From: Thiomonas intermedia
Lineage (GTDB): Bacteria; Pseudomonadota; Gammaproteobacteria; Burkholderiales; Burkholderiaceae_C
NCBI GenBank assembly: GCA_022730375.1
Contig: DZDA01000001.1
Location: forward strand, 95,380 to 159,379
Direction of reading: 5' to 3'
DNA: 64,000 nucleotides
Shown here: piece after piece, positions 1 through 9,500 of the stretch
Layout: every line of letters begins with the position of its first letter
Numbering within the stretch: position 1 is the first letter of the stretch
Notes under the pieces: generated by a model
What the model saw: only the letters and a program-made list of their open reading frames with translations
Told to the model about the DNA's origin: nothing
Database searches by the model: none
Program-made: the position numbers and the translations under genes

Positions 1-1
1 C

Positions 2-607
2 GCTCTGGTGCAGGCCGACATGAAAAAGCTGGTGGCATATTCCTCCATTGCGCACATGGGTTTTGTCACTCTGGGCTTTTTCCTGTTCTCCGACCTGGGC
101 GTGCAGGGCGGGCTGGTGCAGATGATCTCGCACGGCTTCATTTCCGGTGCCATGTTCCTGACCATCGGGGTGCTGTATGACCGCATGCACACGCGCCAGA
201 TTGCCGACTACGGCGGAGTGACCAATAGCATGCCCAAGTTTGCGGCGCTGGCCGTTTTGTTCGGCATGGCCAACGCCGGCTTGCCGGGCACCAGCGGTTT
301 CGTTGGGGAGTGGATGGTGATTCTGGCCGCTGTGAAGTTCAACTTCTGGATCGGCCTGCTGGCCGCGACCACGCTCATCCTGGCCGCGAGCTACACCTTG
401 TGGATGATCAAGCGCGTGTTCTTCGGCCCGATCGGCAATGCCCACGTCGCGGCCCTCAAGGACATCGGCGCCCGTGAATTCTTCATGCTCGCCGTGCTGG
501 TCGGCGCGGTGCTGTGGATGGGCGTGTATCCCAAATTCTTCACCGATCCGATGCAGGCCTCGGTGCAACATCTGCTGCAGTTTGCGGCGTCTTCCAAATT
601 GCAGTGA
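2..607 (+). CDS. nuoM: NADH-quinone oxidoreductase subunit M, C-terminal part
   Basis: The gene is cut by the left edge of the window; 201 codons remain. NuoM is one of the three antiporter-like membrane subunits of complex I and takes part in proton translocation coupled to NADH oxidation. The visible part opens with the conserved segment MKKLVAYSSIAHMGF and continues through several hydrophobic membrane helices, including the stretch around GLPGTSGFVGEW that is typical of the Proton_antipo_M family. It ends 11 bases before nuoN, so the two are cotranscribed as in the usual nuoA-N operon. The start codon lies outside the window. Confidence 0.95.
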   Translation, partial: ALVQADMKKLVAYSSIAHMGFVTLGFFLFSDLGVQGGLVQMISHGFISGAMFLTIGVLYDRMHTRQIADYGGVTNSMPKFAALAVLFGMANAGLPGTSGFVGEWMVILAAVKFNFWIGLLAATTLILAASYTLWMIKRVFFGPIGNAHVAALKDIGAREFFMLAVLVGAVLWMGVYPKFFTDPMQASVQHLLQFAASSKLQ

Positions 608-618
608 CAACAACCGCC

Positions 619-2085
619 ATGAACTGGATCGCCATTTATCCGGAAATTCTTCTGCTCGTGCTGGCCTGCGTGGTCATGCTCGTTGATCTGTTTGTGAAAG
701 ACGTGCAGCACCGCGTGAGCTACTGGATCACTCTGGCGGGCCTGGTCGGGCTTGCCGTGCTGTGCGGCCTGTACTACGCCTCGGGCATGCAGCAGTTCGC
801 CATGGCGCGTGCGCTGATCGTCGATCCGATGGCGATGCTGCTCAAGCTGTTCACCGTGGTCGCCACAGCGGTGACCCTGGTCTATTCGCGCCGCTACGCC
901 CTGGATCGCGGCATGTGGGGCGGCGAGCTGTTCAGCCTGGTGCTGCTGTCGCTGCTCGGGCAGTTCATCATGATCTCGGGCAACAACCTGCTGACCATTT
1001 ATCTTGGCCTGGAATTGCTGTCGCTGGCGCTTTACGCCCTGGTTGCGCTGCGGCGCGATCACACTCTGTCCACCGAGGCGGCGATGAAGTATTTCATCCT
1101 CGGTGCGCTGGCTTCGGGTTTCCTACTCTACGGCATGTCCATGTTGTATGGCGCAACCGGTTCGCTCGATCTGGTCACGATCTTCCGCATGATCGCAGTC
1201 GAGCCGATCAACCGCGCCGTGTTGGTGCTTGGCGTGGTGTTTATCGTTGCCGGTCTGGCGTTCAAGCTCGGCGCAGTGCCCTTCCACATGTGGATTCCCG
1301 ACGTCTATCAGGGCGCGCCCACGGCGGTGGTGCTGATGGTGGGCGCTGCGCCCAAGCTCGCGGCGTTCGCCATGGCAATCCGCCTGCTGGTGGAAGGCAT
1401 GTTCCCGCTGGCGATGGATTGGCAGGGCATGCTGGTGGTGCTCGCGGTGTTGTCGATCGGCCTGGGTAATTTGGCCGCCATTGCGCAGACCAATCTCAAG
1501 CGCATGTTGGCGTATTCCACCATCGCCCAGATCGGTTTTGTGCTGCTGGCCCTGCTCTCGGGCATGCTCAACGGCAATGGGCTCTCCGCCTCCACCGCTT
1601 ATAGCGGAGCCATGTTCTACATGGTCATCTACGTGCTCACCACGCTGGGCACCTTCGGCGTGATTCTGCTGCTCGCCCGCGAAGGTTTCGAGGCCGAAGA
1701 CATCCGCGATTTCGCCGGTCTGGCCAAAACAGACCCCTGGATGGCAGGTGTCATGACATTTCTTTTATTCTCTCTCGCTGGCATTCCGCCGTTCGCCGGT
1801 TTTTATGCCAAGCTCGAAGTGCTTACCATTCTGCTCAATACCGGGCGCATCTGGCTGGTGGTGTATTCGGTCATACTCTCGGTCATCGGTGCGTACTACT
1901 ACATTCGCATGATCAAGGTGATGTACTTTGATGCACCCACGGCATTTTCGGCCTCGCGCGCAAGCGGAGTGGGCGGGGCGCGCGCCCTGCTGTCGCTCAA
2001 TGGCCTGGCGGTTTTATTTCTTGGGTTGATGCCCGGTGGTTTGATGACCTTGTGTTATCAGGCCATCGCCAACACCCTGCACTGA
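619..2085 (+). CDS. nuoN: NADH-quinone oxidoreductase subunit N
   Basis: A 488-residue integral membrane subunit of complex I, close to the normal NuoN length. It carries the antiporter-like core, with LKLGAVPFHMWIPDVYQGAP near the middle and LKRMLAYSTIAQIGF after it, and about 14 hydrophobic helices. I chose the ATG at 619 (MNWIAIYPEI), just downstream of the nuoM stop; the reading frame stays open upstream inside nuoM but that part does not resemble the family. It is the last nuo gene here and is followed 12 bases later by a DUF2818 gene. Confidence 0.95.
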   Translation: MNWIAIYPEILLLVLACVVMLVDLFVKDVQHRVSYWITLAGLVGLAVLCGLYYASGMQQFAMARALIVDPMAMLLKLFTVVATAVTLVYSRRYALDRGMWGGELFSLVLLSLLGQFIMISGNNLLTIYLGLELLSLALYALVALRRDHTLSTEAAMKYFILGALASGFLLYGMSMLYGATGSLDLVTIFRMIAVEPINRAVLVLGVVFIVAGLAFKLGAVPFHMWIPDVYQGAPTAVVLMVGAAPKLAAFAMAIRLLVEGMFPLAMDWQGMLVVLAVLSIGLGNLAAIAQTNLKRMLAYSTIAQIGFVLLALLSGMLNGNGLSASTAYSGAMFYMVIYVLTTLGTFGVILLLAREGFEAEDIRDFAGLAKTDPWMAGVMTFLLFSLAGIPPFAGFYAKLEVLTILLNTGRIWLVVYSVILSVIGAYYYIRMIKVMYFDAPTAFSASRASGVGGARALLSLNGLAVLFLGLMPGGLMTLCYQAIANTLH

Positions 2086-2097
2086 AAGCGTTTCCCT

Positions 2098-2415
2098 ATG
2101 CAGAATTCCGCAATCTGGTTGGTCATTGTTCTGGCGTTCGTCGCCGCCAACCTGCCGTTTGTTTCCAACCGGTTCTTCCTGGTCATTCCGCTCAAGAAGA
2201 CCCCCAAGTCGATCTGGTTACGCCTGCTCGAGTTGCTGATCCTGTTCTTTGTTGTCGGCTTCATCGGCATGGCGCTCGAAGCGCGGATCGGCCAGAATTA
2301 TCCGCAGCATTGGGAGTTCTATGCCGTCTCTGTCGCCATGTTCCTGGTGCTGGCCTTTCCGGGCTATGTGCTGCGTTACATGGTCAAGCGCCATCCGGCC
2401 CCGAGTCGCACATGA
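2098..2415 (+). CDS. DUF2818 family membrane protein
   Basis: A small 105-residue protein with three predicted membrane helices (about residues 5-24, 40-62 and 75-95). It matches the DUF2818 family, which is known from the position immediately after nuoN in Burkholderiales. Its function is not known; the fixed position next to complex I suggests a role in assembly or stability of the membrane arm, which is inference. Its stop overlaps the next start as ATGA, so the genes are translationally coupled. Confidence 0.8.
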   Translation: MQNSAIWLVIVLAFVAANLPFVSNRFFLVIPLKKTPKSIWLRLLELLILFFVVGFIGMALEARIGQNYPQHWEFYAVSVAMFLVLAFPGYVLRYMVKRHPAPSRT

Positions 2416-3011
2416 GCGGCGATCCGGCGCGCGTGCCGCAGGCGGCGGCCTTGCGCGAACACACCCTCGACAGCGAGATGGTGTTTCGCGGCACCTTCCT
2501 CAATATTTCGCGTGATCTGGTGCGTCTGGCCAACGGCGCGCAGGTGACCCGCGAATACATTCGCCACTCCGGCGCGGTGATGGTCATTCCCCTGCTCGAT
2601 AACGGCAAGGTGCTGATGGAGCGCCAGTTCCGCACGCCGATGCAGCGGGTGATGGTGGAGTTTCCCGCGGGCAAGCTTGACGCGGGTGAGAGCTGGTTGG
2701 CTTGCGCGCAGCGAGAACTGCGCGAGGAAACCGGCTACAGCGCGAAACAGTGGGCCTATATCGGGCCGATCAACAACGCGATTTCCTACTCCGACGAAAC
2801 CATTCATCTCGCTTTCGCGCGGGGTCTGGTTGCAGGTCGCCAATCGCTCGACGACAACGAACTGCTCGATGTTTTCGAGGCGAGCCCGCAAGAGACTCTC
2901 GACTGGGTGCGCAATGGCCAGATCACCGACGTCAAGACCGTGATCGGCGCGTTCTGGCTGGAAAAACTGCTGCAAAACACCTGGAACTTCGACTGGCAGG
3001 ACGTGGCCTGA
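2412..3011 (+). CDS. NUDIX hydrolase, ADP-ribose pyrophosphatase-like
   Basis: A 199-residue protein with a perfect Nudix box: G, five residues, E, seven residues, then RELREETGY, starting at GKLDAGE around residue 85. The N-terminal strand-rich part and the overall length fit the NudF/ADP-ribose pyrophosphatase group, which cleaves ADP-ribose to AMP and ribose 5-phosphate with Mg2+. The ATG at 2412 overlaps the DUF2818 stop by four bases. The link with complex I genes suggests NAD turnover, but the true substrate cannot be read from sequence. Confidence 0.85.
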   Translation: MSGDPARVPQAAALREHTLDSEMVFRGTFLNISRDLVRLANGAQVTREYIRHSGAVMVIPLLDNGKVLMERQFRTPMQRVMVEFPAGKLDAGESWLACAQRELREETGYSAKQWAYIGPINNAISYSDETIHLAFARGLVAGRQSLDDNELLDVFEASPQETLDWVRNGQITDVKTVIGAFWLEKLLQNTWNFDWQDVA

Positions 3012-3020
3012 GGTCGCGGC

Positions 3021-4118
3021 TCAGATGCGGCGCTGAACGAGCAGGCGATAGGCCAGCAGATAGAGGGTGACGAAGCCCACGCAGCAGGCCATGAGCAGGG
3101 AGGTGTTGCCCCACCACAGCATGGCCGGGCCCACGCTGAAAGCCGCGACGGCCCAGAGATAAGGCGAGGTGGCCGCATTGCGGCGTTGCCGCGGATCGGG
3201 ATGATCGTCCTCGTCGAGCAGACGGGTAAGCCGCCAGTAGACCAGATGATGCAGATGCAGCGTATCGGGTGCCGTGCCCGCGCGCTGGCGAAACTTGCGC
3301 CGCCACAGCGAATACAGCAATTCCCACACCGGGTAGGCCAACACCATGAGGGCGAACCAGGGTGAGACCGCAGGATTGCGTGTCACGAGCAGCACGCTCA
3401 GCAACGCCATCCAGAAGCCGAGCAGATAAGCACCGGTATCGCCGAGAAAAATCTGTCCGCGCGGCCAGTTCCAGAATAGAAAGCCCAGTAGCGCGCCGAT
3501 GGCGGCGAGGCTGAGCGCCATGATCAGCGGATCGCTGACCTTGAAGGCCACATAGCCGATCGCGCCGAAGATCATGAAACTCACCATTCCGGCCAGCCCG
3601 TTGTAGCCGTCGATCATATTGACCGCATGGGGCAGGGCGCTGATGGCGACGAGCGCGATGAGCCAACCCAGCACCGGCCAGGCGTGTATCCATGCGTCCA
3701 GCGGCCACAGCCCCAGCCGGGTGACGCTGGCCTCGAGCAGCCAGACCGCCAGCCCCGCGGCGAGCACGGTGGCCAGCGCCCGCCAGAGGGGGGGCACATG
3801 GCGGCGCAGGTCTTCCACCACACCGGCGAGCAGCACAGGCGCGATGGCGACGGCCAATCGGATTGTGAAGGGCGCGCTGACATAAGTGAGGTGCATGAGC
3901 CACAGCAGGCCGACCATCATGCCCAGTGCCAGGGCGAAACCGCCGGTGCGGGGGGTCGGGTGCTTGTGCCATTTCTGTACGCCCTGGGTTTCGTCCAGGC
4001 CGAAATGCCTGCGCCGTCCCAGCACGATGAGGGCGGCGCATCCCAGCCAGCAGAGCAGGGCGGACAGGGCGGTGGCGTGCAGCATGGGGTGCGGTAGAGA
4101 AACGCGATAAGCCGACAT
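3021..4118 (-). CDS. Glycosyltransferase family 4 (WecA/MraY-type) phospho-sugar transferase
   Basis: A 365-residue polytopic membrane protein of the family that moves a sugar 1-phosphate from a UDP-sugar onto undecaprenyl phosphate. Visible signatures are KWHKHPTPRTGG near the N-terminus, NMIDGYNGLAG, FLGDTGAYLLGF and the cytoplasmic histidine motif HLHHL. The usual Asp-Asp pair of the first acidic motif reads Glu-Asp here (GVVEDLRRHV). I prefer the ATG at 4118, preceded by AAAGG, over an ATG 21 bases upstream. It stands alone, convergent with the NUDIX gene, with no O-antigen genes nearby, so WecA-like is a family-level call rather than a proven substrate. Confidence 0.8.
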   Translation of the reverse strand: MSAYRVSLPHPMLHATALSALLCWLGCAALIVLGRRRHFGLDETQGVQKWHKHPTPRTGGFALALGMMVGLLWLMHLTYVSAPFTIRLAVAIAPVLLAGVVEDLRRHVPPLWRALATVLAAGLAVWLLEASVTRLGLWPLDAWIHAWPVLGWLIALVAISALPHAVNMIDGYNGLAGMVSFMIFGAIGYVAFKVSDPLIMALSLAAIGALLGFLFWNWPRGQIFLGDTGAYLLGFWMALLSVLLVTRNPAVSPWFALMVLAYPVWELLYSLWRRKFRQRAGTAPDTLHLHHLVYWRLTRLLDEDDHPDPRQRRNAATSPYLWAVAAFSVGPAMLWWGNTSLLMACCVGFVTLYLLAYRLLVQRRI

Positions 4119-4196
4119 TGTGCCTTTGCCCGGCATCACGGATTCACTTTTCCTGCGCGCCGCCTTGCCTGCGGCCGTCGCCTACACTGCGCAGTT

Positions 4197-5465
4197 ATGT
4201 CTGCATCCTTCTCCTGGCCTTACGAACTGCTCATCGGTTGGCGCTATACCCGCAGCGGGCGGCGCAGTCGGCGCAATGGTTTCATCTCCTTCATTTCTGC
4301 GGTCTCTGTCGGCGGCATCGCCCTGGGGGTGGCTGCGCTGATCGTGGTCATTTCGGTAATGAACGGGTTTCAGAAGGAGGTGCGCGACCGGATGCTCAAC
4401 GTCATCCCGCACATCCAGATTTTCAGCGTCAACGGCCAGGCGCTGCCCGACTGGCGCGGCGTGTCGGCACTGGTGAAAAGCAATCCCGCGGTCACCGGCG
4501 TGGCGCCGTTCGTCCAGGGCCAGGCGCTCGTGGCCCAAGGCAGTCAGTTGCAGGGCGTGCTGGTCTGGGGAGTGGAGCCGGGCGAGGAGACGCAGGTATC
4601 GCAGATCCCGGAGCACATGGTGGCGGGCAGCCTGGCCGCGCTCAAACCGGGCGACTTCGGCGTGGTGCTGGGCAATGAACTGGCGAATTCTCTCGGCGTG
4701 TCGGTTGGCGATCAGGTCACCATGGTGGTGCCCAGCGGCTCCATCACCCCGGCAGGCATGATTCCGCGCCTGCGCACCCTGCGGGTGGTGGGCATTTTCA
4801 ATGTCGGGCATTACGAATACGACAGCACCCTGGCGCTGGTGAATCTGCAGGACGCGTCGGCGCTGTTCCGCACCGGAGGCCCCACAGGGCTGCGCGTGCA
4901 GACCCGCAATATGAATGACGCGCCGCAGATCGCCCAAGACTTGCAGCGCGTGCTGCCGCCCGAGCTCGTGGCCCAGCCTTGGACCGAGCAGAACCGCACC
5001 TGGTTCGAGGCCGTAGTGATTGAGAAGCGCATGATGTTCATCATCCTCACCATGATCGTGGCGGTGGCGGCGTTCAACCTCGTCTCCACCCTGGTGATGA
5101 CCGTGACCGACAAACTGGCCGATATCGCCATTCTGCGCACCCAAGGCGCGAGCCCCGGCTCCATCATGTCCATTTTCCTGCTGCAGGGCGCGGTGACGGG
5201 GTTTCTCGGCACCTTCGCAGGCGTTGCGCTGGGTTGTCTGATTGCGTTCAATCTCGACCCCATCGTCTCCTTCCTCGAGGCCGTGCTGCACACCCAGTTC
5301 CTGCCGCGCAGCGTGTATCTGATCCACACCATGCCCAGTGATCCGCGCTTTTCAGACATCGCCACCATCACCGTGGCGTCGCTGGTGTTGTCGTTGCTGG
5401 CCACGCTTTATCCCAGTTGGAGCGCCTCGCGGGTGCAACCGGCGCAGGCTTTGCGGTATGAGTGA
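4197..5465 (+). CDS. lolC: LolC/LolE-type lipoprotein-releasing permease
   Basis: A 422-residue inner-membrane permease of the LolCE/MacB type. One membrane helix lies near residues 27-55 (RNGFISFISAVSVGGIALGV). A periplasmic domain of about 215 residues follows, then three C-terminal helices with FtsX-like sequence (LVSTLVMTVTDKLADIAILR and onward). In the Lol system this subunit works with the LolD ATPase to extract lipoproteins from the inner membrane for LolA. LolD usually follows directly, but here the next gene, overlapping by eight bases, is unrelated. LolC or a combined LolC/E (LolF) form cannot be separated by eye. Confidence 0.85.
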   Translation: MSASFSWPYELLIGWRYTRSGRRSRRNGFISFISAVSVGGIALGVAALIVVISVMNGFQKEVRDRMLNVIPHIQIFSVNGQALPDWRGVSALVKSNPAVTGVAPFVQGQALVAQGSQLQGVLVWGVEPGEETQVSQIPEHMVAGSLAALKPGDFGVVLGNELANSLGVSVGDQVTMVVPSGSITPAGMIPRLRTLRVVGIFNVGHYEYDSTLALVNLQDASALFRTGGPTGLRVQTRNMNDAPQIAQDLQRVLPPELVAQPWTEQNRTWFEAVVIEKRMMFIILTMIVAVAAFNLVSTLVMTVTDKLADIAILRTQGASPGSIMSIFLLQGAVTGFLGTFAGVALGCLIAFNLDPIVSFLEAVLHTQFLPRSVYLIHTMPSDPRFSDIATITVASLVLSLLATLYPSWSASRVQPAQALRYE

Positions 5466-6495
5466 ACATCTGCTGCTGACTGATCTGCCCTCGGCCTCGC
5501 CCGCCTTTGCGCAACTGCTCACGCAGCCCGGGCTGCCTGCAACTGCCACCCTCTGCCGACAAGCCGTGGTGCTGGAACAGGAAGCGCCGCGCGAGGACGC
5601 ACAGGCCGCTTGGCTGACGCCCGCCGAGCGCTGGCTGCTGCACGCTCTGCGTCTGGATGGCACAGAAGCCGAGCAGGCGCCCTGGGCGCGTCTGGCCGCG
5701 CTGGCGGATGGCGTGTCGGACGCATTTCCTGCAGATCAGGCGCTGTGCCTGCTCACCCCGGCGCATCTGCGGCTGGGCCGCGACAGCCTGTCGCTCACCG
5801 ATCCTGCCGCGCTCGATCTCACGGCGGATGAAGCCCAGCCGCTCTTCGCCGCCGTCGAGCCGTTGTTTGCCAGCGCGGGATGGACGCTGCGCCAAGTAAC
5901 GCCGCTGCGCTGGTATGCCGCCCATTCCAGTCTGACCGAGGTGGTGACGGCGGGCGTGGCGCGGGCGCAAGGCCGTAGCGTGGCGGCGTGGATGCCCGGC
6001 GGCCCGGCGGCCCGGCCCTGGCGGCAACTGCTCACCGAAGTGCAAATGACCTGGCAGCACCATGCCGTCAACGAAGCGCGCGAACAGCGCGGACTGGCGG
6101 ATGTCAACACCCTGTGGATACACGGCTGTGGCCCCTTGGCTTCAGACTGGCGCAGCCCGATGCGCCTTGCCGAACATGCGGGAGATGACGATGCGGTGAG
6201 CGATCCTGCGCTATCCGCCGCGCTGCGCGGCCTGGCGCTGCGCCCGCGCAATGGCCCGCTGGACACCCTGCGCCTCTTCGACGCTCGCGCGCTGCTGGCC
6301 GATGACCCCGCAGCCGGTCTGCGTCAGCTCGATGCCAGTCTTTCCGCCGCCATTGCGCAGGCGGTGCAGCAGACGGGCGGCGTGCGTCTCACCCTCGCGG
6401 GCGAGCTGCGCTGGCGCACCCTGCAGATCCGCCGTCCGCAAGACTGGAAATTCTGGCAGCGCGCCGACTTCCCCGCGCAGTTTCACGGCCTGTAG
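5458..6495 (+). CDS. Conserved protein, COG4255-like, function unknown
   Basis: A 345-residue soluble protein, rich in alanine and leucine, starting at the ATG that overlaps the end of the lolC-like gene. It resembles a group of betaproteobacterial proteins (COG4255) often labelled phosphoglycerate-mutase-like or regulatory protein. The best-conserved looking part is the segment VNTLWIHGCGPL around residues 218-229 and the C-terminal LRWRTLQIRRPQDWKFW. I see no nucleotide-binding loop, signal peptide or membrane helix. The family assignment is from memory and the function is unknown. Confidence 0.55.
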   Translation: MSEHLLLTDLPSASPAFAQLLTQPGLPATATLCRQAVVLEQEAPREDAQAAWLTPAERWLLHALRLDGTEAEQAPWARLAALADGVSDAFPADQALCLLTPAHLRLGRDSLSLTDPAALDLTADEAQPLFAAVEPLFASAGWTLRQVTPLRWYAAHSSLTEVVTAGVARAQGRSVAAWMPGGPAARPWRQLLTEVQMTWQHHAVNEAREQRGLADVNTLWIHGCGPLASDWRSPMRLAEHAGDDDAVSDPALSAALRGLALRPRNGPLDTLRLFDARALLADDPAAGLRQLDASLSAAIAQAVQQTGGVRLTLAGELRWRTLQIRRPQDWKFWQRADFPAQFHGL

Positions 6496-6566
6496 ACACA
6501 CATCCTGTCACGTTCTGTCGTCTTCATCGCATACAGTAACAACTTTGCAGGCGATGGGGGCGAGGG

Positions 6567-9500
6567 ATGTGGCATGCACGGTGGTGGGTTGGGATCGCTC
6601 TGTTTCTGGGCGTGACGCAAGGCGCGTTCGCGCTGCAGGTCAGCAGCCTCAGCCCGCAGGGCGAGGTGGCGCAGGTGCGGCAGGTGGTGGCCCGGTTCGA
6701 CGGCCCCGCAGTGAACTTTGGCGATGCCAAGGCCGCAGCGCCTCTCACCGTGAACTGCAGCGACAGCAAGGCGGCGCAAGGCAATGGCCGCTGGATCAGC
6801 GCGAACGAATGGGCGTTCCAGTTTGCCAATGACCTGCCCGCCGGGGTGCGCTGCACGGTGCAGACTTTGCCGAGCTTCAAGTCGCCTCAGGGCAAGGCGC
6901 TCAGCGGCCTCACACGCTGGACGTTCAACACCGGCGGGCCGTTCGTGCGGCGCATCTGGCCGTCTACTGGCGCCGCCATCGACGAGCAGCAGGCCTTCGT
7001 GCTGCAGCTCAGCGGAGCAGCCACCCCGCAAAGCCTGAGCGAACACATCCACTGCCACATCGAGGGCTTGGGCGAGCAAGTGGCCGTGCAGCAGATCAGC
7101 GGCGCGCAGCGCGAGGCCCTGCTCAAGGCGCTCGGGCTAAGCCAGTTAGCGGCAAAGCAACCGCAGCAAATTGTCACCCTGCGCTGCGCCCGCACACTGC
7201 CTGCGGGCGGCCGGATCACCCTGGTTTACGGTGCGGGCGTGAGCACCCCCAGCGGCCTGGAAAGCGGGGTGGAGCGGCGCTATGACTACAGCGTGCGCGA
7301 GCCCTTTGCTGCGACCTTCAGTTGCGAACGCGAGAACGCGAAGGCGGGTTGTTCGCCGTTCAAACCGCTATCGCTGAGTTTCAACGCGCCGGTGTCGCGC
7401 AAGCTGGCCGCGGCCATCCGGCTGCAGATCGGCAGCCGCAGCGTGCCCCCCGACTTGTCCGACGAGGACGGGCAGGGCGATGCCCAGGTGGACGACATTG
7501 CCTTCGCCCCGCCCTTTGCTGAAAGCACCGCGATGCAGATCGTGCTGCCGCCGCAATTCGTCGATGTCGATCATCGCCCGCTGCGCAACGCCGACCAGTT
7601 TCCGCTGCACATCGCCACCGGGGTGATGCCGCCGCTGGCCAAGTTTGCCACTGCGCCCTTCGGCATCGTCGAGCGCTTCGCCGAAGGCGTGGGCCGTGGC
7701 CCGGCGCTGCTGCCCGTCACGCTGCGTCGCGTGCCGCTGGCGCAAGGTGTGCGTGACTATGCCGTGTCCGATCTGCAGCCGCAGACCGATGCGCAGACCA
7801 TCGCCTGGTTTCGGCGGGTGCAGCATTTCAGCGACTTTTTCGTTTCGCGCGAAGCGGCGCGCAAGGTGGTGAGCGGGCCTTTGCCGCCCGTGCTGCACGA
7901 GGCCAACGGCGATGCCGTCAACCCCGACCGGGTGCAGACCCGCATGGTGTCGCTGCTCGAAGACAAACCGGGCCTGCGCAAGATCGCGCTGCCTTCCGTG
8001 GACGACGGGAAAGCGCGGCCGTTCGAGGTCGTGGGCATTCCGCTGCAGCCGGGGTTTCATGTGGTCGAAATCGCCTCCAAGACGCTGGGCAAGGCGCTGC
8101 TCGACCCGCACTATGGGGCGAACCGTGAAATGGTGGTGCGCACCGCGGCCTTGGTCACCAATCTGAACGTGAGCGTGAAAATCGGCCGCGAGAACGCCCT
8201 GGCCTGGGTGACCACGCTGGACAAGGGGCGGCCGGTGGCGGGCGCCAAGGTGCAGGTGTCCGATTGTCATGGCAGCCTGCTGACCACGGCGACCACCGAT
8301 GCGCAGGGGCTGGCGCGGCTGGATGGCCTCGACCCGCAGGCGCCCTATTGCGGTGATGATGGAGACGACGATGCGCTGGGTGACTTCGACCTCGGCTACT
8401 TCGTCTCCGCCCGCGCCAGCGACGCCGACGGCACGCCCGACATGGCCTTTGCCTGGAGCAAATGGAACGAGGGTTTCGAGCCTTGGCGCTTCAATGTGAG
8501 CACAGACAATTCCTCCAGCCCCGATACTGTCGCCCACACCATTTTCGACCGCACCCTGCTGCGGGCAGGCGAGACGGTGTCGATGAAGCACCTCCTGCGG
8601 GTGGAAACGTTGAAGGGCCTGGAACTGCCCAAGACTTATCCCGACACCCTGGTCATCACCCATGAGGGCAGCGGCCAGGAGTTCAAGCAGCCCCTGAAAT
8701 GGCAGCGCACCCCCACGGGGGGCATGACGGCCAGCAGCCAGTTCGCCATTCCGAAGGCGGCCAAGCTGGGGGAGTACGACGTGCAGTTGCGCAGCAAGGA
8801 AGGCAACGGTTGGTCGCCGTCCAGCGGCAGTTTTCGCGTGGAGGAGTTTCGCCTGCCGGTGTTTACCGGCCGCATCGCCCCGGTGGACAGCAAGCCGCTC
8901 ATCCGGCCGCAGGACGTGCCGGTGTCGGTGCAAGTGAGCTACACCGCAGGCGGCCCGGCGGCCAATCTGCCGGTACAGGTCTCGGCGCTGGTGCGCAGCA
9001 AGGGCTTATCGTTCGACGGCTTTGATGCCTTCAGTTTCTCGCCGCCGCAACAACAAGGGCAAGGCGGTGATGATGAAGACGCTGCGCAGGACGACAGCAA
9101 GATCATCGCCGACAAACTCGCCGTCACCCTCGACCGCCAGGGCTTGGGCCGGGTGGGCATCGACGATGTTCCACCCTCGAACCAGGCGCGCGAGCTACTG
9201 CTCGAAGCCAGCTATGCCGACCCCAACGGCGAGATCCAGACCCTGCGCAGCACGCAAACGCTATGGCCCGCTACGGTGGTGGCGGGCATCAAGACCGAAA
9301 GCTGGGTGTCGGCGGGCCAGCGCGCCAAGTTGCAGGCGCTGGCGCTCAATCTGCAGGGCAAACCGCAGGCCGGTGTGCCGCTGACGGTCAAGGCCGTCGC
9401 GCACATCACCACCACCAGCCGCAAACGCATGGTGGGCGGCTTTTACGCCTACGACAACAAGACCACGACCAAAGACCTGGGCACTTTGTGCAGCGGCAAG

